Assembly (NCBI GenBank): GCA_031976175.1
Contig: DALYLR010000023.1
Coordinates: 1-55,642 of the forward strand
Reading direction: 5' to 3'
Source: DMER01 sp003451645
Lineage (GTDB): Bacteria; Pseudomonadota; Alphaproteobacteria; Micropepsales; Micropepsaceae
DNA: 55,642 nt
Of this stretch, positions 38,603 through 47,029 are shown in pieces. The translations under genes and the position numbers were made by a program. The notes under the pieces are model-generated. The model worked only from the letters and a program-made list of their open reading frames with translations, had not been told where the DNA came from and searched no databases. The first letter of the stretch is position 1; each line of letters opens with the position of its first letter.

Positions 38603-41242
38603 ATGCGTTACTCTGCAATCAAATCCGCATTGCTGTCGGCCACGATGTTGATGTCAGCGGGTGCTCTCGCCGCCGCAGAAACGCAAGATGACGAGGCAAA
38701 GGTCCAATTGGCCCAAGCCGGCGTGGCCGCGCAGACGGCGCCTGCCGCCGCGAAACCTGACCCAAAGGCGGACGAAAAGGTGACCGTCACCGCCACACGG
38801 CGCAAAACCGTGCTGCAAAAGACCCCTGTTGCGGTGACCGCCATTAGCGCCCGCGCACTTGAGTCAGCCAAGATTGAGAACATCGAAGATCTGACCGCAT
38901 TGGTGCCCGCGCTCCAGGTTACAAATGGCGGCAACCCCACCGCCTTCACGGCGCGTATCCGTGGTGTCGGCACGCAAGGCAACAATGCGGGTCTCGAGGC
39001 GGCGGTTGGCACCTTCATCGACGGCGTTTATCGCAGCCGCGCCAGTGTTGCTTTCGGCGATCTTGGGGAAATTCAAGCAATCGAGGTTTTGCGTGGACCG
39101 CAAGGCACTCTCTTCGGACGGAATACCTCGGCTGGCATTCTCAACATTGTCACCAAGAGCCCAGAATTCACCAACAGCGCCATGGGCGAGATCACCGTGG
39201 GCTCCTATGACCTCTTCGGTGTCAAAGGTGGTTTCAACTTCGCCCCTTCAGACCAAGTGGCTTTCCGCCTGTTCGGTGTGCGTCAGGAGCAGGAGGGCTT
39301 TATCGAGGTAAGCCCCGGCAGGCCGGACGCCGATGACGGTCATGCCAAGAGCTATTGGGCCGTGCGTGGTCAAATGCTGTGGCAAATCAGCGACGCGATC
39401 GACCTGCGCGTGATCGCTGACAGCGCCAACCGCGACGACGAGTGCTGCAACGGTGTCACGGTATTCCCAGGTGGCAATGGCCGCGCGCCGACTGTGCCGT
39501 TCCCCAACACCTCTGGTCCTGCGATCATCAATTACCTGGAGGCACCGCTCATCGGAAAGGCGACCACGGACCAGCGCGATAATCTGATCGCCTATAGCAA
39601 TAGCTCGACGGGCAGCAGCACGCGCGATGGTGGCGTGTCGGCGGAATTGAACTGGGACTTTGGTGGCGCGCAATTGACCTCGATCACGGCCAGCCGCCAT
39701 TGGGAAAATGACTATGGCCAGGACAGCGATTTCTCGGGCGCCGACATCATCTATTTCCCGGACGATGGCAGTAATGTCACCCGCTTTGAGACCTTCACGC
39801 ATGAAATGCGCCTGACAGGTGAGTTGCCCTGGGTCAACTGGCTCGTAGGTGTCTTTTACTCGAACGAAGACATTTTCCGGCACTCCAACCTGACCAACGG
39901 CACGGAAGCCGAGCGGTATCTCAGTTTGCACCGCATCGGCGACACGGATCTGGCCGTGGCGCCCTTTACCTCCTTGCGCGCCAGCTTGAACGGAACTGTT
40001 GGCCATCCGCTCGCAACACCCGTCGTCACGGCGGGGCAGGGCCAGGACGACACTTATGAGCAGAACTCGGAGAGCATTGCGCTCTTCACCCACAATGTCT
40101 TCCATCTGACCGAGGATTTGGACTTCATCGCGGGTCTTCGTTACACCTCTGAGGAGAAGGTGTTTGACGCAACCTATCGCACCAATGGCACAAATGGCTG
40201 CGCGTCTGTAGAAGCAGTCTTTGGTTTAAATCCGTCGTCCCTGGCACCCGGGCCCCTGCAAGGCCTAGTCGGACTGACCTGTTTGCCAGGCTCGCGGCAT
40301 GCACTTGATGTACTGACTGCGGTCAATCCTCATCATCAAGAGCGCTCGGAGCACGAGTTCTCTGGTGTCGCAACTCTGGCCTGGGAAGTTCAAGAGAATC
40401 TGAACACCTACGCCACCTACTCTCGTGGTCACAAGGCAGGTGGTTTCAATCTCGATCGTTCTTATGCTGATGCCGGCGGTTCGATCGTCTCTGGACCGGT
40501 TGGCGCGCAAACGGTGCGGGGTCCGGATACAAGCTTTGCTGCCGAATTCGTTGACGCCTTCGAGTTGGGCCTCAAGACCAACTTCGATAGTGGCCGCTTG
40601 CTGGTCAATTTGGCTGTCTTCTATCAGGACTTTGAGAACTTCCAGCTCAACACCTTTACTGGCGTCTCGTTCATCGTGACCTCGGTACCGGAGGTGATCA
40701 GTCAGGGCGTCGAACTCGAAGCCTTCTGGCGCACACCGGTGCCAGGGCTGACCACGAACCTGGCTGTTCAGTACACGGATGCGCACTACGGCGAGATTGG
40801 CAGCCTTACCCAACCGGGCTCGTTCTTGGCGTTGAACCCAGGGCTGTTCCTGCTCAAGGATGCACAGATCACCCACTCCCCGGATTGGACGGTCACCGGC
40901 GGCTTCGATTATGGCTTCCCGCTGTTTTCAAGCTTGGCTGGTTTCATCCACATGGATGCCCGGTGGCAGAGCAGCATGAACACTGGGTCCAATCTCGATC
41001 CGCGCAAGCTGCAAGATGCCTTCGCGGTCGTGGGGCTCAAATTGGGTGTCACCACCCAGGACGAGCGCTTTGGCTTGGAGTTCTTTGCGCGTAATCTCTT
41101 CGATGAGCGCTACATCAACACCGCCTTTGACGCGCCGCTGCAAGGGTCATCGATCACACCTACGGCGGCGGCAACCAGCACGATTGACGCCTTTATGGGC
41201 GAGCCCCGGATGATTGGTGTTACCTTCAAGGTTCGGGACTAA
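38603..41242 (+). CDS. TonB-dependent outer-membrane receptor
   Basis: An 879-residue receptor. The signal peptide MRYSAIKSALLSATMLMSAG is cleaved near ALAAA. A linker leads to the TonB box region EKVTVTATRRKTVLQ, and the plug domain contains IRGVGTQGNNAGLEAAVG, GTFIDGVYRSR and VLRGPQGTLFGRNTSAGILNIVTK. A beta-barrel ends in the conserved GVTFKVRD. AGGGGGAAG precedes the ATG at 38603; the open frame extends 13 codons further but lacks a better start. Plug motifs such as FGRNTSAGILNIVTK are common in receptors for non-siderophore substrates. A strong terminator follows. Neighbouring CoA-ester enzymes suggest a hydrophobic or aromatic nutrient as ligand. Confidence 0.95.
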   Translation: MRYSAIKSALLSATMLMSAGALAAAETQDDEAKVQLAQAGVAAQTAPAAAKPDPKADEKVTVTATRRKTVLQKTPVAVTAISARALESAKIENIEDLTALVPALQVTNGGNPTAFTARIRGVGTQGNNAGLEAAVGTFIDGVYRSRASVAFGDLGEIQAIEVLRGPQGTLFGRNTSAGILNIVTKSPEFTNSAMGEITVGSYDLFGVKGGFNFAPSDQVAFRLFGVRQEQEGFIEVSPGRPDADDGHAKSYWAVRGQMLWQISDAIDLRVIADSANRDDECCNGVTVFPGGNGRAPTVPFPNTSGPAIINYLEAPLIGKATTDQRDNLIAYSNSSTGSSTRDGGVSAELNWDFGGAQLTSITASRHWENDYGQDSDFSGADIIYFPDDGSNVTRFETFTHEMRLTGELPWVNWLVGVFYSNEDIFRHSNLTNGTEAERYLSLHRIGDTDLAVAPFTSLRASLNGTVGHPLATPVVTAGQGQDDTYEQNSESIALFTHNVFHLTEDLDFIAGLRYTSEEKVFDATYRTNGTNGCASVEAVFGLNPSSLAPGPLQGLVGLTCLPGSRHALDVLTAVNPHHQERSEHEFSGVATLAWEVQENLNTYATYSRGHKAGGFNLDRSYADAGGSIVSGPVGAQTVRGPDTSFAAEFVDAFELGLKTNFDSGRLLVNLAVFYQDFENFQLNTFTGVSFIVTSVPEVISQGVELEAFWRTPVPGLTTNLAVQYTDAHYGEIGSLTQPGSFLALNPGLFLLKDAQITHSPDWTVTGGFDYGFPLFSSLAGFIHMDARWQSSMNTGSNLDPRKLQDAFAVVGLKLGVTTQDERFGLEFFARNLFDERYINTAFDAPLQGSSITPTAAATSTIDAFMGEPRMIGVTFKVRD

Positions 41243-41277
41243 AGCTCTCCCGAGGTCTCTCTGCCACAGAACACAAG

Positions 41278-41313
41278 CGCCGCCCTGGCAACTGGGGCGG
41301 CGTTTTGGTTTTG
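41278..41313 (+). terminator. rho-independent terminator after the TonB receptor
   Basis: CGCCGCCC (41278-41285) pairs with GGGCGGCG (41295-41302) around TGGCAACTG, followed by TTTTGGTTTTG. This is the best intrinsic terminator in the window. Confidence 0.85.
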
Positions 41314-41369
41314 AGGCGGCCGGCAGTGATGGCTTGCTCAAAGCCCGGTGCCTGGGCCAACATTGGCGC

Positions 41370-42542
41370 ATGCCCAAGGCCGACTCACCGACCCGAATGA
41401 CCATCTTGGCGACCGCCAAGGCCCTTCAGTCGCTGCTGCATGACAACGCGGTGGAGATCGAACGCGGCCGCCAATTGCCCAAGGCACTCGTGCAACGTCT
41501 GGCGGAGGAGGGCTTCTTCCGGCTATGCATCCCGCACGAGTATGGCGGCGCGGAAATTGATCCGCTCACCCTCTCTCAAACGATCGAGACATTGGCGGAG
41601 GCAGATGGGTCAACTGCCTGGTGCGTGATGATTGGCGCCACGACAGGGCTAACTATGGCCTATCTTGAGCCCGCAACCGCGCGGGATTTGTGCCGCGATC
41701 CCAACGTCATCTTTGCCGGCGTCTTTGCACCGCGTGGCCGGGCGGCCGATCTGGGCGATAGCTATCGGGTCGACGGCCGCTGGCAGTGGGGCTCAGGCAG
41801 CCCGCATGCGCATTACATTATGGGAGGCTGCACGATCCTAATGGATGGGCAGCCGCAACTTTTGCCCTCTGGCATGCCCGACGCACAGATGCTCATTGCG
41901 CCGCGAGCAGACGTTGAGTTCGCGGACAATTGGGATGTCATGGGCCTGTGCGGCACGGGCAGTCAGGACTTCGCGTTCAATGGGATCACGGTGCCCAAGG
42001 CCCGCAGTGTGGCGCTACTGACGGCAAAGCCCCTTGCGCGCCCGCTCTATGCATTTCCCGTCTTTGGACTGCTTGCCCTGGGCGTGGCGAGCGTGATGCT
42101 CGGCCTTGGAACTGCTGCCATCCGTGAACTGACGATACTTGCGGCAGCCAAGACACCAGAGGGTCACCGCAAACCTTTGGCCGCCCGCAGCCGCACGCAA
42201 GAGGATGTGGCTGAGGCGACGGTCATGCTGAGCGCCGCGCGGTCGCATCTGCGCGAGGTGACCGCTGCGGCCTGGGACGATGCGCAGCACGAAGGCATCA
42301 TCGCGGTGGACCGCAAGCGCGACCTGCGGATGGCGGCGGTCCATGCGGCACGGACGAGTGTGCGGACAGTCGACATGATGTACGCCCTGGCGGGCGGAAC
42401 CTCCGTCTACAGAACATCGCCGCTTCAGCGGATTTTTCGCGACGTCCACGTCGCATCGCAACACATGCAAGTGGCAAGCCCCGTGTTGGAGACGGCGGGC
42501 CGCCATCTTCTCGGTCTGGAGGGCGACTATGCCCAGCTCTAG
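41370..42542 (+). CDS. acyl-CoA dehydrogenase-fold flavoprotein (group D monooxygenase-like)
   Basis: A 390-residue protein of the acyl-CoA dehydrogenase fold. GFFRLCIPHEYGGAEIDP, GSTAWCVMIGATTGLTMAYL, GRWQWGSGSPHAHYIMGGC and GTGSQDFAFNGITVP resemble the HsaA/HpaA/DszC flavin-dependent monooxygenases more than true dehydrogenases. Such enzymes need a separate flavin reductase, which I do not see nearby. I start at the ATG at 41370; 41397 is an alternative, and neither has a strong ribosome site. It overlaps dapB by 14 bases, so the two are co-translated. Confidence 0.82.
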   Translation: MPKADSPTRMTILATAKALQSLLHDNAVEIERGRQLPKALVQRLAEEGFFRLCIPHEYGGAEIDPLTLSQTIETLAEADGSTAWCVMIGATTGLTMAYLEPATARDLCRDPNVIFAGVFAPRGRAADLGDSYRVDGRWQWGSGSPHAHYIMGGCTILMDGQPQLLPSGMPDAQMLIAPRADVEFADNWDVMGLCGTGSQDFAFNGITVPKARSVALLTAKPLARPLYAFPVFGLLALGVASVMLGLGTAAIRELTILAAAKTPEGHRKPLAARSRTQEDVAEATVMLSAARSHLREVTAAAWDDAQHEGIIAVDRKRDLRMAAVHAARTSVRTVDMMYALAGGTSVYRTSPLQRIFRDVHVASQHMQVASPVLETAGRHLLGLEGDYAQL

Positions 42543-43365
42543 CCAAGCCCCGTTGTCTTTGGTGATTGCGGGCGCTGCCGGGCGCATGGGTCAGGCCGTG
42601 ATCCGCGCCGCACTGACCGGGCCTGGCTTCGAAGTCATTGGCGCGTTGGAGCATGCTGGCAATGCTGCCATTGGCGTTGATTTGGGGCCGCTTGTGGGCC
42701 TGCCCGGAATAGGGGTCCAGGTCACGGATGAAGCCTTGCCGCTTGTAGCAAAGGCTGACGCGATCGTCGACTTCTCAACCCCCGAGGCGAGCCTTGCTTT
42801 GGCGGACCTGGCCGCACAAGCGCGCATCGTCCATGTCTGCGGCACAACAGGATTTACCCCGGCGCAAGAGGCGCGGCTGCGCGCCGCCGCCCGCCACGCA
42901 ACCCTGATCAAGTCCGGCAACATGAGCTTGGGCGTGAACCTCCTGGCGGCCCTCGTCGAGCAGGCTGCTCGCGCGCTCCCCGGCTTTGACATCGAGATCG
43001 TCGAGATGCATCACAACCGCAAGGTCGATGCGCCCTCTGGCACAGCGCTGCTCCTGGGGGACGCCGCAGCGTTGGGGCGCGGTAAGACGCTCGCGGATAT
43101 CAAGACCCAGACCAGGGAAGGGCAAACGGGTCCGCGTGAGTCGGGCACAATCGGCTTTGCTTCATTGCGAGGCGGAACAGTCGTCGGCGAGCATCATGTC
43201 TATTTGGCAGGTACTGGCGAAAGACTAACACTGAGCCACATGGCGGAGGACCGGGGAATCTTCGCAGCAGGCGCGTTGCACGCGGCCCGATGGGGCCAGG
43301 GAAGGGGGCCTGGGCTCTTCTCGATGCGCGATGTCCTAAACCTGGCGCCGGGGGCGCTTATTTAG
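42529..43365 (+). CDS. dapB: 4-hydroxy-tetrahydrodipicolinate reductase
   Basis: A 278-residue enzyme of the lysine and meso-diaminopimelate pathway. VIAGAAGRMGQAV is the NAD(P) motif, DFSTPEASL and VCGTTGFTP follow, EMHHNRKVDAPSGTAL is the catalytic His/Lys block, and GTVVGEHHVYLAGTGERL is the substrate domain. GGAGG (42518-42522) lies within the preceding gene. Its 3' end overlaps by eight bases that of the DUF2244 gene on the other strand. Its place after a monooxygenase-like gene is unusual for dapB. Confidence 0.96.
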   Translation: MPSSSQAPLSLVIAGAAGRMGQAVIRAALTGPGFEVIGALEHAGNAAIGVDLGPLVGLPGIGVQVTDEALPLVAKADAIVDFSTPEASLALADLAAQARIVHVCGTTGFTPAQEARLRAAARHATLIKSGNMSLGVNLLAALVEQAARALPGFDIEIVEMHHNRKVDAPSGTALLLGDAAALGRGKTLADIKTQTREGQTGPRESGTIGFASLRGGTVVGEHHVYLAGTGERLTLSHMAEDRGIFAAGALHAARWGQGRGPGLFSMRDVLNLAPGALI

Positions 43366-43882
43366 GATCGTTACGGCGGGCGTTATTGAGTGCCCGCGTG
43401 AGTGCCTTGGCAAAACTGAGCCGCTCTTCCGGGGCCAGAAAGCGCCCAAGGATGGTACTTCGCCCAGAAGCCGAAACAATCACCTGGCTATCGTGCTCTG
43501 GGGGATCGTCCATGCTGACCCGTGTCCAGTAGCTTGGGAACTGTTCGCGGGCCTCACGGCCGCGTATGTCGACACGGGCAATCTCCAGCGACGTGCGTGT
43601 CACGCGGACGAATTCAGCGGCTTTGCCTTGCCGGTCAGAAAGCTTGAACGCCCAATAGAGGCCCAAAACGTCCAACCCCATGAAACCGGCCACCGGCCAA
43701 GCGCCGATGGCCAAAAAAGGCACACTGACAACAAGACCAAGCACAGAAACCCCGGCAATGAGCATCAGCCGCCCCTTGGGCGACAATGACCGGTTGGGAC
43801 GCAGCACGGCGTCCATGAAGATCTGTTCCTCTTCCTCACGCATGACAATAAATGTAGGTGATAGTAATGCTGCCGTCGACAT
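43358..43882 (-). CDS. DUF2244-domain membrane protein
   Basis: A 174-residue protein. RPNRSLSPKGRLMLIAGVS starts the DUF2244 domain. Two transmembrane helices (about 39-57 and 61-82) lead to a cytosolic beta-rich tail with VRVTRTSLEIARV and SYWTRVSMD. The family is common in alphaproteobacteria, often near cytochrome oxidase genes, but its function is unknown. The start may be the ATG at 43882 or the one at 43843 (MREEEEQIFMDAVL); neither has a clear ribosome site. Its promoter region overlaps that of the divergent TetR gene. Confidence 0.85.
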   Translation of the reverse strand: MSTAALLSPTFIVMREEEEQIFMDAVLRPNRSLSPKGRLMLIAGVSVLGLVVSVPFLAIGAWPVAGFMGLDVLGLYWAFKLSDRQGKAAEFVRVTRTSLEIARVDIRGREAREQFPSYWTRVSMDDPPEHDSQVIVSASGRSTILGRFLAPEERLSFAKALTRALNNARRNDPK

Positions 43883-43917
43883 GCGAATGAACCGTTGCGC
43901 AGTTCCCGTGACCGGCG

Positions 43918-43949
43918 CCTTGGCACCGTGCCGAGGCTTGATTTATGGT
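43918..43949 (+). promoter_or_regulatory. promoter and candidate operator of the TetR gene at 43961
   Basis: CCTTGGCACCGTGCCGAGG (43918-43936) is a 19-base palindrome with eight of nine pairs matched around a central C. It overlaps TTGGCA (43920-43925), the likely -35; TATGGT (43944-43949) is the -10 after 18 bases. Expected start is about 43956, a five-base leader before the ATG. Confidence 0.55.
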
Positions 43950-43960
43950 TTAGCCATCGA

Positions 43961-44602
43961 ATGTCCCGAACGCCCTCTCGAGCAAAGCCTAGGCGCGCTG
44001 CGGCCGCAGCGCCCAAGCCGGCACGTCATGAGGGGGCCAGCATTGGCGAGGTGCGCACACGCATTCTGGATGCGGCACTGAAGCTGTTTGAGGACAAGGG
44101 CTTCGACGGCACGGCAGTGCCAGAGATCGCACGACGGGCAGGCATCGCCACAGGCTCCATATACCGTCACTTTCCGTCCAAGGACGCGCTGGTCAACGCG
44201 CTCTACCGCGAATGGAAGCTGCGCTATAGTGAGACGGTGCTCACGCCGCCGCCGGAGAGTGCCACCCCTCGGGAGGTGTTCGGCCATTATTGGCGCGGCA
44301 TGGCAGCCTTTGCGCAACGCCACCCCATTGCCGCGCGCTTTCTCGATCTGCACCATCACCGCGCCTATCTCGACAAGGAGAGCAAAACCGCTGAGCGCAA
44401 GACCCACGACCTGGCGGCCCAATTTGTGGCGCAAGGCGTTGCCGCCGGTGTGGTGCGTCCCATCGACCCCATGTTGCTTGTGGCGCTCATGACCGGTGCC
44501 ATGCGCGGGTTAATCCAGTTTGCAGGTGATGGCGAATTGGTTCTCGATCAAGCGACAACAGCTGCGGCGGAGGACTGCATTTGGAACGCCATAAAGGCGT
44601 GA
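43961..44602 (+). CDS. TetR/AcrR-family regulator of the adjacent CoA-metabolism genes
   Basis: A 213-residue repressor with a basic, Ala-rich N-terminal extension (SRTPSRAKPRRAAAAAPKPA) and helix-turn-helix GTAVPEIARRAGIATGSIYRHFPSK. The C-terminal domain includes LDLHHHRAYLDKESK. The frame is open to 43895, but the promoter and palindrome lie inside that extension, so I start at the ATG at 43961. It is co-directional with a crotonase and an SDR gene, which it may control; the palindrome at its own promoter suggests autorepression. Confidence 0.85.
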   Translation: MSRTPSRAKPRRAAAAAPKPARHEGASIGEVRTRILDAALKLFEDKGFDGTAVPEIARRAGIATGSIYRHFPSKDALVNALYREWKLRYSETVLTPPPESATPREVFGHYWRGMAAFAQRHPIAARFLDLHHHRAYLDKESKTAERKTHDLAAQFVAQGVAAGVVRPIDPMLLVALMTGAMRGLIQFAGDGELVLDQATTAAAEDCIWNAIKA

Positions 44603-44672
44603 TCGTTCAGCGCGGTCTTGTCTTGCCCGAAAGGCGGGCCTTGCGCATCGTATTGACATCCCTTCAACTGAT

Positions 44673-45479
44673 ATGATGACGGATCACCCAGTGACCTCAG
44701 AGATCGGCGTTACGCGCAAGGATGGCATTGCCGAAGTGGTGCTGCGGCGCGCCGGAGGGCGCAACGCTCTGTCGATGCAGGTCCTCAACGAACTGCGCCA
44801 AATTGCCAACGCTTTGCGAGGCGACACATCGGTGCACGCCATCATCCTGACGGGCGAGCCCGCCTTCAGCGCCGGGGCCGACTTGAAAGACCCAGCGCTC
44901 GCGGTACGGACACGTGCGGGTCTTTTGGAGCGCCGCGAAATGTTGCGCGCAGGGCCCGATGCCTGTGATGCCTGGGCTGCACTCGATCAAGTCACCATCT
45001 GCGCCATTGAGGGCTATTGCATTGGCGGCGGCGTGTCCTTGAGCGTCGCCTGCGACTTTCGGGTTGCGGCGCAAGATGCCTATTTCCGTTTGCCCGAGAT
45101 ACCCTTGGGCATGAATATGAGCTGGCACACTTTGCCCCGGCTGACGGCATTGATGGGTCCAGCACGCACCAAATGGCTGACCATTATGGGTGAGCCGCTT
45201 GAGGCTCCCACTGCGCAGACCTGGGGCCTTGTTGATATCCTTGCCTCTCCCGGAGAGGCGCTACACGCAGCGCGCAGCCTTGCGGCCAAGGTCGTAGCCC
45301 TGCCGCCCGTGGCTATCCGCATGTCAAAACGGACCATCACCGAAATTGCTGCGCACAATGCAGCGCTGGCGAGCCACATGGACCTCGATCAATTCGCTCT
45401 TGCTGCAACCGGCGAAGACAATGCCGAGGCAATCCAGGCGTTCCTAGAAAGACGGGCCCCGAAGTTCACAGGCCGCTAA
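44673..45479 (+). CDS. enoyl-CoA hydratase/isomerase family protein
   Basis: A 268-residue crotonase. The oxyanion segments are AFSAGADLKDP (64-74) and AIEGYCIGGGVSLSVACDF (111-129). The residue equivalent to rat E164 is E142 in LPEIPLG, while the E144 equivalent is Ser122, so it keeps one of the two hydratase glutamates, as isomerase- and lyase-type members do. FLERRAPKFTGR ends the protein. Two consecutive ATGs start the frame; TTGACA (44653-44658) lies close upstream without a proper -10. It precedes the SDR gene by 22 bases. Confidence 0.88.
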   Translation: MMTDHPVTSEIGVTRKDGIAEVVLRRAGGRNALSMQVLNELRQIANALRGDTSVHAIILTGEPAFSAGADLKDPALAVRTRAGLLERREMLRAGPDACDAWAALDQVTICAIEGYCIGGGVSLSVACDFRVAAQDAYFRLPEIPLGMNMSWHTLPRLTALMGPARTKWLTIMGEPLEAPTAQTWGLVDILASPGEALHAARSLAAKVVALPPVAIRMSKRTITEIAAHNAALASHMDLDQFALAATGEDNAEAIQAFLERRAPKFTGR

Positions 45480-45501
45480 AGCAACAGGGAGTGCGACACA
45501 C

Positions 45502-46290
45502 ATGAAGGGTCGGGTTGAAGGCAAGATCGCATTGGTGACGGGCGGCGCGCAGGGTTTGGGCCGCGCCATCGCGTTAAAACTGGCAGAGCACGGCGCCAAG
45601 ATTGCCGTCTCGGATATCAATAAGGGTGGCGCTGACGAGACCGCATCGCTGATCAACACCCAATACCCCAACAAAGCTGCAGCCTGGCGCCACGATGTGA
45701 CCTCGGAGCAGGATTGGCAGTCAGTCTTGGCGGCCGTAAGTGGGCACTATGGCGGCCTGCATGTTCTTGTCAACAACGCAGGGATAGGCGGCGGCTCGAC
45801 CGTGACCGAGACGCCTTATGAGCTTTTCAAAAAGGTCCAGACGGTCGATGTCGACAGCGTTTTTTTGGGGTGCAAATACGCAATACCCCTGATGGCCAAG
45901 ACCGTGAAGGACACAAACCTTGGCGGCTCGATTGTCAACATCTCATCGATTGCGGGCATCATCGCGGCGGCCAACCAAGTCTCCTACAACGCGGCCAAGG
46001 CGGCGGTCTTGCATCTATCTAAATCGGTCGCCCTGCACTGCGCCAAGCAGCAAACGGGCATCCGCTGCAATTCCGTCCACCCCGTCTTCATAAAGACACC
46101 CATCCTCGATCCGTTGGTCGAGCGCTTTGGCGCGGAGGAGGCCTATGCGAAGCTCGGGCGGCAAATCCCGCTGGGTCATATTGGTGAGCCGGACGATATC
46201 GCCTATGCTGTGCTCTATTTGGCCTCAGACGAGTCCAAGATGGTGACGGGTGCCGAGCTCAAGGTCGACGGCGGTATCAGCGCCATGTAG
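45502..46290 (+). CDS. short-chain dehydrogenase/reductase, classical type
   Basis: A 262-residue NAD(P)-dependent oxidoreductase. The nucleotide motif TGGAQGLG is at 13-20, with D38 after the second beta strand suggesting NAD preference. NNAG is at 91-94. The catalytic set is Ser148/149, Y162 and K166 (SYNAAKAAV). It resembles cyclopentanol and 3-beta-hydroxysteroid dehydrogenases, so oxidation of an alicyclic or beta-hydroxy compound is likely. It follows the crotonase closely in the TetR-headed run. Confidence 0.92.
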   Translation: MKGRVEGKIALVTGGAQGLGRAIALKLAEHGAKIAVSDINKGGADETASLINTQYPNKAAAWRHDVTSEQDWQSVLAAVSGHYGGLHVLVNNAGIGGGSTVTETPYELFKKVQTVDVDSVFLGCKYAIPLMAKTVKDTNLGGSIVNISSIAGIIAAANQVSYNAAKAAVLHLSKSVALHCAKQQTGIRCNSVHPVFIKTPILDPLVERFGAEEAYAKLGRQIPLGHIGEPDDIAYAVLYLASDESKMVTGAELKVDGGISAM

Positions 46291-46305
46291 AGGTCCTCTG
46301 GGGGC

Positions 46306-46764
46306 CTACTTGATCAACACGATGGCTTGGCTCAAGAGGACCTTGGCGCCAGGCTGGCCCAAGGTTTCATCGGTCACCTTCTGCAGCTTGGCGGCAATCA
46401 GACCGATATCGGCTTGGGCACGCGGCCTCAGTTGTGTCGATGCATAGCGGTTGACCGCGATCAGCCAATTGTTGCGGAGCCTCGGCAGAATGGCTTGCGC
46501 GCGTTCGCGCAATACACCATCGGGCACGTCAATCCCAAAGGTAAGCATAAAGGTCCCGGCAATCGCATCGCCTTGGATGACTGAGACCGTGAAGGGCTCG
46601 ACATCGATCCAGCTGGTGAGGGTAGTCACCGATCTTTTGGCCGGTGATTTTGAGGGCTTCTTTGCGCCGCCGCCCCCGCCCGCATACGCAGAGCCGCCCA
46701 ACGCTAAGGGAGCGATGGCAACGACAACCGCCAATATGAATGTGAGGACGCGCATGGAAGCCAT
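46306..46764 (-). CDS. exported hypothetical protein with faint FliL similarity
   Basis: A 152-residue protein with a signal peptide (MRVLTFILAVVVAIAPLALG, cleavage near AYA), a glycine- and lysine-rich linker and a compact domain: WIDVEPFTVSVIQGDAIAGTFMLTFGIDV and ILPRLRNNWLIAVNRYASTQL. The pattern of a beta strand block followed by helices and a final beta segment (VLLSQAIV) recalls FliL-like periplasmic domains, but no flagellar gene is near. The start is the ATG at 46764 or 46755. I would call it hypothetical. Confidence 0.65.
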   Translation of the reverse strand: MASMRVLTFILAVVVAIAPLALGGSAYAGGGGGAKKPSKSPAKRSVTTLTSWIDVEPFTVSVIQGDAIAGTFMLTFGIDVPDGVLRERAQAILPRLRNNWLIAVNRYASTQLRPRAQADIGLIAAKLQKVTDETLGQPGAKVLLSQAIVLIK

Positions 46765-46840
46765 TGTCGCGCCGGAACATTGATGCCCGGTTAGGATGCC
46801 CCGGCGATGCAGACACGCGACGGCCGAAAGTCAGTGAGAC

Positions 46841-46916
46841 TGGTGGAGCTGAGCGGGATCGAACCGCTGGCCTCGTCATTGCGAACGACGCGCTCTCCCA
46901 ACTGAGCTACAGCCCC
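46841..46916 (-). tRNA. tRNA-Ala (anticodon CGC)
   Basis: Minus-strand 76-base cloverleaf with encoded CCA. The acceptor GGGGCTG pairs with CAGCTCC (one G-T pair), the D-arm is GCTCAGTTGGGAGAGC, the anticodon stem CGTCG/TGACG surrounds TTCGCAA, and the T-arm is CGGTTCGATCCCG. It reads GCG alanine codons. Open frames crossing it on either strand are artefacts. Confidence 0.96.
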
Positions 46917-47029
46917 AGTCTTGTCAGCAATCAGTGCAGGCCCGAAAAGGTCCGCACGCGAGAACGGCGCTTTTAGGCGCACTGCCCTACCCTGTCAAGC
47001 AATTCACAATCCCGCACGGACGCAAAGAC

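Noticed and set aside
46791..46982. Short frames on both strands across the tRNA-Ala region
   Set aside because: They are translations of tRNA-Ala and its flanks.
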